Shown piece after piece: positions 17,812 to 28,567 of a DNA stretch of 64,000 bases. The notes beneath the pieces are model-generated. The model had not been told where the DNA came from. It made no database searches and saw nothing but the letters and a program-made list of their open reading frames with translations. Within the stretch, counting starts at the first letter, position 1. The number at the start of each line of letters is the position of its first letter. The stretch lies in assembly GCF_000744935.1 (NCBI RefSeq), contig NZ_JQMW01000011.1, positions 496,001-560,000 on the forward strand. The letters run 5' to 3'. Origin of the DNA: Clostridium sp. KNHs214. Its GTDB lineage: Bacteria; Bacillota; Clostridia; Clostridiales; Clostridiaceae. The position numbers and the translations under genes are program-made.

Positions 17812-17829
17812 TATTATTTATAAATAATA
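17812..17829. promoter_or_regulatory. 18-bp perfect palindrome upstream of dfx
   Basis: TATTATTTATAAATAATA is a perfect inverted repeat 27-44 bp before the dfx start. PerR and Fur boxes are AT-rich palindromes of similar size, and dfx is a typical peroxide/oxygen-stress gene, so an operator is plausible. AT-richness alone makes chance palindromes more likely here. Confidence 0.4.
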
Positions 17830-18049
17830 CTTATTATTTAACATTTATTAATAATGCCTATTGTTTTATTTCTATATAAATAGTTAAAATCCTTCTAAAT
17901 TTATTTAATTTTCTAACACAATTTAGAATTCTTTTTATTCCTCTGTAAATACTTATAAACCTTTGAAACTCTTTGCAAATTATAAATCTCTATAAATTAT
18001 ATTTATTCAACTTTGGCAATTATAAAATAAAAATTGAAAATTTAAATGT

Positions 18050-18069
18050 AAAACTCTTTTAAGAGTTTT
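18050..18069. other. 20-bp palindrome in the dfx-upstream spacer
   Basis: AAAACTCTTTTAAGAGTTTT is a perfect inverted repeat between dfx and the small ORF at 18254. It has no strong T tail and may be an operator or weak terminator. The rest of 17786-18253 is very AT-rich with no gene seen. Confidence 0.35.
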
Positions 18070-18253
18070 GATAAAATATAAATTCAAAAAATTCAAATTT
18101 ATGTACGAAAATTAAGTTATATTTATTAACTCGTAAAAGCTTATTATATGTGCCTCAATATAATACCCCCTATAGCACGAAAAACTTTGTTTATTTAACT
18201 TTAAAATTTCACATACTATACATAGTTATATAGAGGAAGGAAGTGAGCAATTA

Positions 18254-18448
18254 ATGAAAAACAAAAATAATAAAATTCCCTATAGCCCTAATAAAAGAGA
18301 CTACTTAGAAGAAGAACCTAAAAAGGTAACCTCTTGTTCTAAAAAGGACTGTGTAGAATTACCAGATAATATTACAGATAATATTATAGTTAATAATATA
18401 TCCTATCCAGAATTTGATTATACCTATAATGATGGAGAGGATATTTAA
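18254..18448 (+). CDS. Small acidic hypothetical protein
   Basis: A 64-residue ORF with AGGAAGG about 10 bp before the ATG and an intrinsic terminator right after the stop, which supports it as a real gene. It is polar, with a lysine/asparagine-rich N-terminus (MKNKNNKIPYSPNKRDY), two cysteines (TSCSKKDCVE) and an acidic end (DYTYNDGEDI). No membrane segment, signal peptide or known domain is visible. Function unknown. Confidence 0.55.
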   Translation: MKNKNNKIPYSPNKRDYLEEEPKKVTSCSKKDCVELPDNITDNIIVNNISYPEFDYTYNDGEDI

Positions 18449-18455
18449 AACACAA

Positions 18456-18501
18456 TTATAAGCTTCTTAGGAACTTTAATTCTAAGAAGCTTATAATTTT
18501 T
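18456..18501. terminator. Intrinsic terminator between convergent genes
   Basis: TTATAAGCTTCTTAG pairs perfectly with CTAAGAAGCTTATAA and is followed by TTTTTGT on the plus strand. It ends the small ORF and may also serve the convergent giant gene that ends at 18593. Confidence 0.8.
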
Positions 18502-18592
18502 GTAGACAACTAGAACTTATTATTCATCAATATGGCCTTTTCTTTCCTCATACTATAATGAAACTTTACATATTGCCATAATATTTTATTGC

Positions 18593-21500
18593 CTACATTA
18601 TTAAAACTTCTACACTGTATTCTCCCTTATCTAGGTAGGGTATTATTAAATCTTCTAAAACTCTTCCATCTAATTTTACTTCTTTTTTGTTTCCCCTTAA
18701 AACTTTTATATTGTATAGAGCATTATTCCTTCTATAGGTAATAGAGTACTCCTTCCAAGCATTCGGAATGCAAGGTTCTATAGTAAAACCCTTTTCTCCC
18801 TTTAATTTAATACCAAGTATATCCTCTACAGCCACTCTATACATCCAAGAAGAAGTTCCCGTATACCAACTCCAACCGCCTCTTCCTTCATGAGGTTCTT
18901 TACCATAAACGTCAGCGGTCATTACATAAGGCTCTGTTTTAAAGGTTTCACACTCTAGATAGGATCTAGTGTGATTTATAGGATTTATCATGTTGTATAT
19001 TCTTAAAGCTTTATCCCCCTTGCCCATTTTTGCATAAGCTTTTATTACCCAGGTAACTGAATGGGTGTATTGACCTCCATTTTCCCTTACTCCCGGCACA
19101 TATCCCTTTATATATCCAGGTTCTAAGTTAGACTTATAAAAAGGAGGCGTTAATAAAAGTACCATGCCTTTATTCTCTTTTACTAAATATTTATCTAAGG
19201 ACTTCATGGCCTCTTTTACTCTATCTTTGTCTCCTGCTCCTGAAATTACAGCCCAGGATTGAGCTAAGGAATCTATTTGACACTCTTCGTTTTCTCTAGA
19301 ACCCAGTGGAGTTTCATCATCAAAATAAGCTCTTCTATACCACTTTCCGTCCCAAGCATTTTTTTCTAAGTTTTCTTTTATAAACTCTTTATATTCCTCA
19401 TACTTATCCTTTCTCTCTTTATCATCCATAACTGTACATAGCTTAACAAAGTTATCCAATATACTGTATAAAAACCATCCAAGCCATACACTTTCACCTT
19501 TACCTTCATTACCTACAGTACTCATACCGTCATTCCAATCGCCACTGCCCATTAAAGGTATGTTGTGAACTCCAAATTTTAAGGATTTATCAATAGCTCT
19601 TATACAATGTTCATATATACTTCCCTTTTCTTTAGATACTCTAGATATATTATATCTTTCATCTTCCCCTTCTTTTAAAGGCTCATCTTCTAGATAGGAC
19701 ACCTCGTCCTGTAAAATATTGTAATCTCCAGTGTTTTTAATATAATCTGCCGTTACATAAGGCAGCCACAATAAATCATCAGAAAATCTAGTTCTTATAC
19801 CACTATCTACAATAGGATGCCACCAATGCTGCACATCTCCCTCTAAATATTGTCTAGATGCAGCATATAGAATTTGTTCTTTTGTAAAACTGCTATCCAA
19901 ATAAGCTAATGGCATAACATCCTGCAATTGATCCCTAAATCCAAAGGCGCCTCCTGATTGATAAAATGCAGTTCTTGCCCATATTCTACAAGCTATAGTT
20001 TGGTAAACAAGCCAACCATTTATCATAATATCAAAGGTAGGCTCTGGTGTTTTAACCCTTATGGTTCCCAGAATATCTCTCCAATAATTCTTAGCTTCTT
20101 CTAATTTATTGAAAGAATAATTTACATCTTCATAGGACGAAACTATTTTGTTTATGGTACTTATATCCTCTTCCTGTCCTAATAAAATCACTAATATTTT
20201 TTCCTCATTAGGCTCTAAATGTACTTTAGAACTATAAGTTAGACAAGGGTCCATACCTGCACCTACTGTATTGGAAAGCTTCCTGTTTTGCAATGCTTTT
20301 GGCGACTTATAATCTCCACCTCTTCCTATAAATTCTTTTCTATCTCCTGTATAACTCTCTTCTTTTCCTCCTATAACTTTTAAGTAGGCCTTTAGATTTC
20401 CAAAGCTTTCATTATAAGGGTTACTTCCATATATATAACCTTTCTCTTCATTAAAATAAGTGGATATATATGCTGCCGTCTGCTGCGGTGCTACTCCTAA
20501 AACCAATCTTGAATAATAGGTAACAGATATTTCTCTTGATTCTGAAGATAAATTTTTAAGGGTAAGATTACATACCTTTACTTTTTGGTCTATAGGTACA
20601 AACATTGTTAGTTTTCCCAGTATACCATTATATGCATGAGTAAAAGTAGAATATCCAAAGCCATGCTCTATAACGTACTCTTTCTTATGCCTTATAGGTG
20701 AAGGGGTCACATTCCATAACTCTCCAGTAAATTCATCTCTTAAGTAAATCACTTCATCACTAGGGTCTATCACTGGATCATTGGACCAAGTGGTTATTTT
20801 ATTTTCTCTGCTATTTAAACACCAAGTATAACAGCTTCCTCTTTCTGATACATGAAATCCAAACCATTTATTGCTTATTACATTTATCCATGGAGCTGGA
20901 GTGTCCTTGCTATCCTTTAAAATAATAATATACTTATGTCCCTGTGGCGAAAACCCTCCATAGCCATTAAAATACTGCAATTCTCCCACTTCATACTTAT
21001 ATTCTTGTATATTATAATCTTTATGTGCTACCTGTAATGTTGCCTCTTCCCTGTACTGCTCTTCTCCATCCTTCATGCAATTTATAAATGAATTCTTTTC
21101 TCCATCTATAACTATTCTAGCAATTGCTTTTATAAAATTAATATCCTCCTGTTCCATAGAAGCCCTATTTAATAGAAACACTCCTCCATTTCTATTTTGT
21201 TTCTCTCTTAAAGGACTTCCTAAAATAAGTTCTCTTATTAAGTTTTGAATTGGCTCCATATACGAAACTTCTTCCTCATTTAATATTACTAAATCCACTG
21301 TAAGTCCCTTAGAATTCCAATATTCATGAGCTTTTATAACTTGCCTTACAGAATCAATATGTTTCTTTTCTCTGCAGATAAGGAGCACTATAGGTAAATC
21401 TCCAGATATACCATACTTCCATAAATCCTTTTGGGAGCTTTTAATGTTTTTAATCCACTGTTGTCTTCCTTTATGGGATAAATTAGTAAATATTATATTA

Positions 21501-24500
21501 GCAGCTCCTGATTGATATAAGTTGGCCTGAGAAGATTTTATTCCTAAGTACTTCATATTTAGTTGTGCTTCAGTCCAAGCTAATGTAAAGTTTCTCTCTA
21601 TGTTTCCATATTCACTGTACTTCTTAGCAAGTTCTATTAATTCTTCCTTAGAATCTCCTAAAACAGTAGTGTAAATTACCTCACAGTTACTTCCTGGCTG
21701 TATTTTTATTTTTCTTCTTATAGCTATTATTGGGTCTAAAACTGTGCCTACTGTATTTTTAAGAGGAGTATCATTATCCATACATATAGGATTTTTAAGG
21801 TCTCTCCCTCTGCCAATAAAATTAGCTCTGCTGGTTTCATATTGCACCGCCGCTACTGACTGACCTTTGACTGTAGATACCTGCATAAGCCAAGGTTTTT
21901 TTTCTTCTTTCTTTCTTCCACGTCTTGTGGCAATTATACATTCTCTTTCCTCATTGTATTCTGTCTGTATAAATAAATTTTGAAATGCTGGATGTACCAA
22001 ATCACTACTGTAATTATTTAAAGTTACCTCACAATAGCTAGTTACCTCTAAAACTTTCTCCTCAGCACTATTATTAGTTATGGCTATTTTTCTTATCTCT
22101 CCATTATTTTCCCCAGAAACTATTATTTCTGTAAAAGTAGTTAAATCCCCATCTTTTCTTTTAAAACCCACTCTATCTAAAGAAAATAAAACCTGATAAT
22201 CTTCTCCCTGGTTTTTACAAGGTTCATAAGTAGCACTATAATAATGATTATCCTTAAGGTCCTTAATGTAAAAAAACATTCCCTTGTCATCTAAGGTTAC
22301 ATCTTCCCTCCACCTATATACATGCATATCTCCCTTTTTAGAATATCCACTTCCGCTATTAGAAATCATTAAGCTATACTCTCCATTAGATAATAAATGC
22401 ACTCTAGGAATGGCTGTTTTAGCAGAATGATATTGTCTAACTATAATGTTTCTCTTTTCAGTTTCATTTTTTTCTTTTTTGGAATAGTTTTCTTCTCTAT
22501 CATATACTATTGCCTTTGGTATTCTTTCCTGCAATAATAGCTCCGCAGCTTTAACTCTAGGTATATTGTGAAATCTTTTTTGAAGTATACTACCATTTAA
22601 TACATTATCTAATGCCATGAAACTCATGCCTTCATGGTGTACCATAAAGCATTTTACTACTCTACTATCCTTACCTTTTAATCTATTTTTTGTATAATCT
22701 ATAGCTTCGTAAAATCCATATTTACCTAGAGCACCCAACTTTTCTAAAGCATGTAAATTAGCTATGGATCCCTTTTTATCTACCTGCATAGCCAGTACTG
22801 TGGAATACGGTGATACCACTAGTTCATCTGCTAATCCACGCTTTACACCTATACCTGGCACTCCAAAAGCCTTATACTGATAATTCATATCTCTATCGAA
22901 ATAATAAAAAGCAGACTCAGATATTCCCCAAGGCACTCCCTTAGAAGATGCATAGTTTATTTGCCCTTGAAGTACAGCATTGTAGGTCTCATGAAGTAGC
23001 GTATCTTTATAATCTCTCATTATTAAAAGAGGCATAAAATATTCAAACATGGTTCCACTCCAAGAAACTAAAGCTCTGTTACCTTTTATTTTGGTAAGAG
23101 CCCTTCCTAGTTTAAACCAAACTACTTCACTAATATCTCCCTTTGCTATAGCTACAAAAGTAGCCTGCCTAGCCTCAGAAGCCAATAGATCATAATAACT
23201 ATTTCCTATACTATTCTTTTCTACATCATAACCTATGGAGAAAAGTTCCCTATTTTTATGAAATACCATAGTGAAGTCTGTATTTTCCGCTATATGGTTT
23301 ATTTGTTCTATCAAATCTTCTATATCTTCTTTTACCTGCTCCTGAGTAGTTTGTTTGCTTTCTACTGTTTTTTCAATGCTTCCTTGACCTTCTCCTTGCT
23401 CCTGAGAAATTTGTTTTCCTTCCAACTGCTTTATTTTATTCTGTTCACCTTCCAAAAATAGCTTTCTTACTTCTATATTAAACATCTCCATAGAAATCTT
23501 TAATTTATTGTTCCAATATAAATTGTCCTCCGAATTTATCTTTTCACATTTAGCCTTTAAAACTTCCAATAATTCTATAAACTTACTTGCATTTATTTTT
23601 TGGCTTGTATATACCTTAAATATATCATTATAGTAATTTTTTTCTCCTGTTTTTTCTGCTATTTCCTCTTCGGCTAGTAAAGCAGTATCCTCTAATCCTT
23701 TAATATATCTATCTAAATTATCTGAATTCTTAAAATTATCCACATATTCTTTAAGAGCTTCCTGAATTACCCACAGATAACCCACAAGATTGCCACTATC
23801 AACTGTGGATATATATTTTGGATTCAAAGGTTTCCCTGCTTTAGTGTTATACCAATTATAAAAATGTCCTCTTAACTTTTCTAGCTTATTCATGCCTTCC
23901 ATTGAATTTTTCATTCTATAAATCAACTGAAGAATACCTATATATCCTAAGTCATAGGCCACGATATTTGATATTAATCCCATGCCTAAATTAGTAGGAG
24001 ATGTTCTTGGCGCTACTCCCCTATGAGGATATTCCTGATAATTATCTGGAGCAAGCCAGTTATTTTTATCATTTACAAAATCCTCAAAATAAGCCCAGGT
24101 TCTTCTGGATATGCTTCTTATATACCTTATTTCATGTTCTTCCAACTTTTCTTCCTCTATTTTAATATCTTTACTTATGTAATATGCTATGGCAGGACTT
24201 AAAAACCATACCATAGTAAAAGGAAGAATAGCTATGCCTGCATCAGTAGATTTAAGAAATGCCAATACACATATAACACTAACTAGAAAACTTCCCTTCC
24301 ACATAAAACTTATATAGCTTGTTAATGTCTTACCCGATTTTCTCTCTGCATCTTCAGCAGTTTGCCATTCTAATAAATTTTTTTTACTTATGACTAATCT
24401 ATATAGTGTTTTAATTATGGCATCTACCATCAGGCAAGCTTGATATGGAATAAAACATAATATTAAAAACACTTGATAAAAAACAGTTTTTATGCTAGAT

Positions 24501-27175
24501 ATTCTTCCAGATAAACTTATACCTTTTATAGGTGATGTTACAAATTCGGTAACGTCAAATAAAATAGGACTTATACTAGCTAATATAGCTGCTACTATCC
24601 ACTTATCAGTGCCATCAGGAAGCACATTAAATGATAAGGCTACCAATAACATTATAGAAGGCGCTAATAAACTTCTTCTTAAATTATCTATAAGTTTCCA
24701 TCTAGATAAAGCATTTAACCCATTGCCTTTAAACACCCATGGAAGTAACTGCCAGTCTCCTCTTGCCCATCTATGAAGTCTTTTACTGCTGGAATTATAA
24801 TAAGCAGGATAACCATCTATAAGCTCTATATCCGTAACTAATCCCGCTTTAACATAAGAACCTTCCAAAAGATCATGGCTCAAAACCGCATTTTCCGGTA
24901 TCTTATCCTTTAACATATGGTTAAAAACGTCTATATTATATATGCCTTTTCCAGTAAATATACCTTCTCCAAACAAGTCTTGATATACATCAGATATAGC
25001 TTTTGTGTACACGTCGATGCCCACTTCTCCAGAGAATATCTTTGAATAAAGCGTTTTATTAGCACTTATAACATCTACACTTATTCTAGGTTGTAAAAGT
25101 CCATAGCCTCTTACCACACTTTTTTTCTTCTGGTCAATGACAGGTTCATTAAGCACATGTGTCATAGCTCCTATTAATTTTTTTGCAGCATTTCTAGGCA
25201 ATTTTGTATCTGCATCTAATGTTATTACGTATTTACATTCTTTTAGTTGTTCTATATTTCCACTTATAAAATTAAAGCTGGTATTTTCTTCTCCCCTTAA
25301 GAGATTATTAAATTCCATTATTTTTCCACGTTTTCTCTCCCAAGCCAGCCATTTTCCTTCTTTTTCATTGTATTTTCTAGGTCTACAAAAATAATAAAAT
25401 ATATCCCCCTTACCAGTACAATAACTTTTATTAAGTTTTTTCACCTCATCTAGTGTGAATTTTATTATTTCTTCATCTTCCTCTTCTTTTTCCTTTTGGC
25501 TATCCTTTAAATCTCCTAATAATGCAAAATACAGATTATCTAACTTATTAGCTAAATAATATATCTCCATATGTTCTACTAATTCTTTAGCTCTTTTCTT
25601 ATTGTTTACTATGGTAGGAATTATAACCACAGTGCTGTTTTTTTTGTCTATTCCATCTTTAAGTTCCATCTTAGGTATAAATCTAGGCGTTGACAAATAG
25701 TTAATACTCCAATTTAAAATAGAAATCACTATCTCACTGCAAGGCACTATTAGTATAATAAATGCTAAAATATATTTCCAAAGAAATATATTTCTATCAT
25801 TTCTAAGGCTTAAAGAAATAAATATAGACATAACTAAAATAGTTCCAAATACTATACTTCCTATATATAATGCAACTTTTTTATCATTTAAATTACGAAA
25901 TATCCTCTCTATAGGCTTTTCCTTTAAATTAAGCTTTTTTATTAAACATTTAACTCCATCATCTATTAAATAATAACCTACATGTCTTTTATATTCTTCA
26001 TGGGTTTCATAGCACTTCTGTGCATCACACTCCTGGGCACATTCTAAGGCTTTTTTAACTATAAATGATTCAGGCAAATTAAACTTTTTAGATAGTTTTT
26101 CAATATTATATCTGTAATAATCTTGAGAGTCAAAATCCATATTAGGATACACTTCTATAGGATCTTTCATAAGTAAACTTTCCACATAGCTAAGCTTCTT
26201 AAAGTACTTTCTCCAGTTAATACCATCTAAAGTTCTTATGCTATTTATGGAATTACCCATGGATAACTGCATAGCTGCTTCTTTTTTATGCTCTTCTATA
26301 ATTAATTTTTGGTAATTAATTTCTCTCATTTCTAAATTATCATTTATCCAGTTATAAATCTTGTTATTTTCAATACCATTGTCTTTTAGTATTTTAAATA
26401 ACCTTTCACCAAAAAAATAAGTAAATTCTATTTCTCCCTTAAAAATATCCTCTAATTCCTGTTCACAATTAGAACTATGGCAAGCATCTATTATTCTTTC
26501 AGCTATTAAATCCCCTTTTATTTTTTCTTCTTGAGCAAAGAGTATATTTTTAGCCACATTGCTTATATTTTGAATTAGAGCTATTCTAAGCATTACTGGA
26601 AGCATCCATAATTCCTTACTGCTAAGCACAGTATTTCTCTCATATGCCCTTACAAATATTTCTATAATTTCTTCATCTATTCGCCCATCTGTATGAGACA
26701 CAATTTCCACAGCTATATGATAAACCCTAGGATAGTCTTTCATTATACCCTTGGTCAAAATAGGTAAATTTCTATAATTTTTTTTGGGTACATTATTTTT
26801 TACATATTTATATTCCTTTTGAATTAAAAACATGTTGTCCAAAATCCATTCCGCTGCATAAAGTCTATCACTGCTATTCTTTTGATGCATTTCTATCTTT
26901 TCATGAGCTTCTACTATATTATTAAAACTTCTATCTAAACTTTCTATTAAAGTTTTATTATATCCCTTTTTATCCACGGAAGAATACTCTCTAGATATTT
27001 CTTCTGCATGCTTTTCTAAATCCTCTATATTAACAATTATTTTAGGCACTGCATCTATTGGTGATTCTTCTTCTTTAGCTCTTCTTTTAGTTAACATATA
27101 CCTAAAAAAAGCTATAAGAGCTATAGAAATTATTGTAACTATCACTGTATAAAAGTAATCCATGTATCTATTCAC
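18593..27175 (-). CDS. Cyclic beta-1,2-glucan synthase-like protein (NdvB/ChvB type; GT84, glycoamylase-like, GH94)
   Basis: A 2860-residue membrane enzyme, full length for the family. It has an N-terminal anchor (about 8-28) and paired membrane segments near 436-490. A GT84 glycosyltransferase domain follows, with LDADTKLPRN near 652 and HRWARGDWQ near 805. More membrane segments lie at about 835-1000. A glycoamylase-like domain follows around 1365-1470 (WSGTMFEYFMP), then GH94-type phosphorylase domains to the end with GSGDWNDGM near 2545, which carries the catalytic acid. A Q/E-rich linker lies at about 1250-1285. In proteobacteria such proteins build, size and close cyclic beta-1,2-glucan. 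The product in a Clostridium is unproven. No transporter or modifying gene is next to it. Confidence 0.88.
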   Translation of the reverse strand: MNRYMDYFYTVIVTIISIALIAFFRYMLTKRRAKEEESPIDAVPKIIVNIEDLEKHAEEISREYSSVDKKGYNKTLIESLDRSFNNIVEAHEKIEMHQKNSSDRLYAAEWILDNMFLIQKEYKYVKNNVPKKNYRNLPILTKGIMKDYPRVYHIAVEIVSHTDGRIDEEIIEIFVRAYERNTVLSSKELWMLPVMLRIALIQNISNVAKNILFAQEEKIKGDLIAERIIDACHSSNCEQELEDIFKGEIEFTYFFGERLFKILKDNGIENNKIYNWINDNLEMREINYQKLIIEEHKKEAAMQLSMGNSINSIRTLDGINWRKYFKKLSYVESLLMKDPIEVYPNMDFDSQDYYRYNIEKLSKKFNLPESFIVKKALECAQECDAQKCYETHEEYKRHVGYYLIDDGVKCLIKKLNLKEKPIERIFRNLNDKKVALYIGSIVFGTILVMSIFISLSLRNDRNIFLWKYILAFIILIVPCSEIVISILNWSINYLSTPRFIPKMELKDGIDKKNSTVVIIPTIVNNKKRAKELVEHMEIYYLANKLDNLYFALLGDLKDSQKEKEEEDEEIIKFTLDEVKKLNKSYCTGKGDIFYYFCRPRKYNEKEGKWLAWERKRGKIMEFNNLLRGEENTSFNFISGNIEQLKECKYVITLDADTKLPRNAAKKLIGAMTHVLNEPVIDQKKKSVVRGYGLLQPRISVDVISANKTLYSKIFSGEVGIDVYTKAISDVYQDLFGEGIFTGKGIYNIDVFNHMLKDKIPENAVLSHDLLEGSYVKAGLVTDIELIDGYPAYYNSSSKRLHRWARGDWQLLPWVFKGNGLNALSRWKLIDNLRRSLLAPSIMLLVALSFNVLPDGTDKWIVAAILASISPILFDVTEFVTSPIKGISLSGRISSIKTVFYQVFLILCFIPYQACLMVDAIIKTLYRLVISKKNLLEWQTAEDAERKSGKTLTSYISFMWKGSFLVSVICVLAFLKSTDAGIAILPFTMVWFLSPAIAYYISKDIKIEEEKLEEHEIRYIRSISRRTWAYFEDFVNDKNNWLAPDNYQEYPHRGVAPRTSPTNLGMGLISNIVAYDLGYIGILQLIYRMKNSMEGMNKLEKLRGHFYNWYNTKAGKPLNPKYISTVDSGNLVGYLWVIQEALKEYVDNFKNSDNLDRYIKGLEDTALLAEEEIAEKTGEKNYYNDIFKVYTSQKINASKFIELLEVLKAKCEKINSEDNLYWNNKLKISMEMFNIEVRKLFLEGEQNKIKQLEGKQISQEQGEGQGSIEKTVESKQTTQEQVKEDIEDLIEQINHIAENTDFTMVFHKNRELFSIGYDVEKNSIGNSYYDLLASEARQATFVAIAKGDISEVVWFKLGRALTKIKGNRALVSWSGTMFEYFMPLLIMRDYKDTLLHETYNAVLQGQINYASSKGVPWGISESAFYYFDRDMNYQYKAFGVPGIGVKRGLADELVVSPYSTVLAMQVDKKGSIANLHALEKLGALGKYGFYEAIDYTKNRLKGKDSRVVKCFMVHHEGMSFMALDNVLNGSILQKRFHNIPRVKAAELLLQERIPKAIVYDREENYSKKEKNETEKRNIIVRQYHSAKTAIPRVHLLSNGEYSLMISNSGSGYSKKGDMHVYRWREDVTLDDKGMFFYIKDLKDNHYYSATYEPCKNQGEDYQVLFSLDRVGFKRKDGDLTTFTEIIVSGENNGEIRKIAITNNSAEEKVLEVTSYCEVTLNNYSSDLVHPAFQNLFIQTEYNEERECIIATRRGRKKEEKKPWLMQVSTVKGQSVAAVQYETSRANFIGRGRDLKNPICMDNDTPLKNTVGTVLDPIIAIRRKIKIQPGSNCEVIYTTVLGDSKEELIELAKKYSEYGNIERNFTLAWTEAQLNMKYLGIKSSQANLYQSGAANIIFTNLSHKGRQQWIKNIKSSQKDLWKYGISGDLPIVLLICREKKHIDSVRQVIKAHEYWNSKGLTVDLVILNEEEVSYMEPIQNLIRELILGSPLREKQNRNGGVFLLNRASMEQEDINFIKAIARIVIDGEKNSFINCMKDGEEQYREEATLQVAHKDYNIQEYKYEVGELQYFNGYGGFSPQGHKYIIILKDSKDTPAPWINVISNKWFGFHVSERGSCYTWCLNSRENKITTWSNDPVIDPSDEVIYLRDEFTGELWNVTPSPIRHKKEYVIEHGFGYSTFTHAYNGILGKLTMFVPIDQKVKVCNLTLKNLSSESREISVTYYSRLVLGVAPQQTAAYISTYFNEEKGYIYGSNPYNESFGNLKAYLKVIGGKEESYTGDRKEFIGRGGDYKSPKALQNRKLSNTVGAGMDPCLTYSSKVHLEPNEEKILVILLGQEEDISTINKIVSSYEDVNYSFNKLEEAKNYWRDILGTIRVKTPEPTFDIMINGWLVYQTIACRIWARTAFYQSGGAFGFRDQLQDVMPLAYLDSSFTKEQILYAASRQYLEGDVQHWWHPIVDSGIRTRFSDDLLWLPYVTADYIKNTGDYNILQDEVSYLEDEPLKEGEDERYNISRVSKEKGSIYEHCIRAIDKSLKFGVHNIPLMGSGDWNDGMSTVGNEGKGESVWLGWFLYSILDNFVKLCTVMDDKERKDKYEEYKEFIKENLEKNAWDGKWYRRAYFDDETPLGSRENEECQIDSLAQSWAVISGAGDKDRVKEAMKSLDKYLVKENKGMVLLLTPPFYKSNLEPGYIKGYVPGVRENGGQYTHSVTWVIKAYAKMGKGDKALRIYNMINPINHTRSYLECETFKTEPYVMTADVYGKEPHEGRGGWSWYTGTSSWMYRVAVEDILGIKLKGEKGFTIEPCIPNAWKEYSITYRRNNALYNIKVLRGNKKEVKLDGRVLEDLIIPYLDKGEYSVEVLIM

Positions 27176-27270
27176 CTCTCAGTTAATTTGCTATGGAAAT
27201 AAGGTTTTGCTTTTAAGGGACCTTAATGTATTATTTCCAAAATTAACTGAATTAATTCAAAACATAAGAA

Positions 27271-27682
27271 AATTATGACGTAAGTGCAATAAGATAAATT
27301 TGTCTTTAAGTCCACAATAAATATATTTTTTTAGACTGTTCGCAATACGCCAAGAAATTCTAATGTTTTCAAATTTCAATACCCTAAGGCTTTCAAACTC
27401 GCTTCTGACGGCGCTCAAACATGAAAGCTTCTTAACGGGTATTGAAATTTGAAAACAAAGAATTTCTAAGCCTAGCTCAATAGTCTTAAAAAATATATTT
27501 ATTGTTACCTTAAAGACAGATTTTTCAGGTCATTCGTATATCGTCACGGGGAGAGAACAACCTACTAAAGGAGGATTTTCCTCCGCTTTGCTATGGAAAA
27601 TCTTTAATTTATAAAAAAGGGCTCATAATATTTTTTAGGCGGAGCCGTTCGTAGCCTCTAATTCCTGGTTACTAATAATATT
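27271..27682 (+). repeat. Long palindromic repeat, copy D
   Basis: The core is 27301-27518 (218 bp), arms as in B and E: TGTCTTTAAG/CTTAAAGACA, AATAAATATATTTTT/AAAAATATATTTATT, AGAAATTC/GAATTTCT and TCAAATTTC/GAAATTTGA. The tail has GGAGGATTTTCCTCC, GGAAAATCTTTAATT and a GGGCTC/GGAGCC hairpin like A. It lies 95 bp upstream of the giant glucan synthase start and faces copy E across a decayed gene island. Similarity to copy A continues past the tail into the promoter region of the dead acetyltransferase that follows each. Confidence 0.8.
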
Positions 27683-27911
27683 GAATAATTATAATAGCGC
27701 ATGCCACTTTAAGTATAGAATAAATAATAAGATTGCAAACATTTTTATGATAATCATTTCTAAAAGTATGATATAATTGAAAAATAAGTTAATTTGTAAT
27801 AGTAAACTATTATAATATAACAAGTATTATTGGTTCAATAAATAGTAATTTATCAGGCAGTTTTGAACTACAAGTTATTTACATAATATTATTTTGTTGG
27901 AGGAGAAAAGT

Positions 27912-28493
27912 ATGATACATAAAGGAACGGTTTATCTCGAAACAGAACGACTTATATTAAGACGATTCAAAAAAAGAAGATATAAAACAAATTTACTATA
28001 ATTGTTGGAGTGATAAAGAAGTATAGAAATGGACTAATTATGCACCAATGGACTGCATTGATGATGTAATGACGAATGCAGATATGTTTACCGATAATTG
28101 GATGGATGCATATGAAACAAAGAATCGTTATAGTTGGGCAATTCAACTTGAAGAGACTGGTGAAGTGATAGGACGATATTTTGGAATGCATCCAAACGAT
28201 GAATTACGTCAGGTTGAGTTGGTATGTGAAATTGGGCAAGCATGGTGGAACCAAGGTCTTATGACTGAAGCAACAAAAAAATAATAGAATTTTTCTTTAA
28301 AGAGGTGGGCTTTAATCGGGTATACGCTTGGCATGCAAGTGAGGATCCTGCTTCTGGAAAGATGCAGAAAAAAGCCGGAATGAAGTGGGAAGGAACGTTG
28401 AGACAAGCGTGTAAATGCAACAATGGCATATTTGATAAAGTAATTTATGCGATAATGGCTGATGATTATTTTAGTGAAGAATCAGTATCTTGA
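27912..28493 (+). pseudogene. Degenerate GNAT acetyltransferase (RimJ/RimL type)
   Basis: It has a good SD (GGAGGAG) and ATG, then MIHKGTVYLETERLILRRF, the usual start of ribosomal-protein-type N-acetyltransferases. A one-base insertion in an A run near 27967-27973 shifts the frame. The next frame carries a TAG at about 28024, and a further shift in an A run near 28278 separates the C-terminal half. That half contains NRVYAWHASEDPASGKMQKK and GMKWEGTLRQ, typical of the acetyl-CoA and tail region. Three lesions make it a pseudogene. Confidence 0.82.
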
Positions 28494-28567
28494 AACAACA
28501 AATTCCAAGTTATAGAACTGATTGAGAAATAATAATTTGTATATTAAAAGTTAAGGGGAAAATAAAT

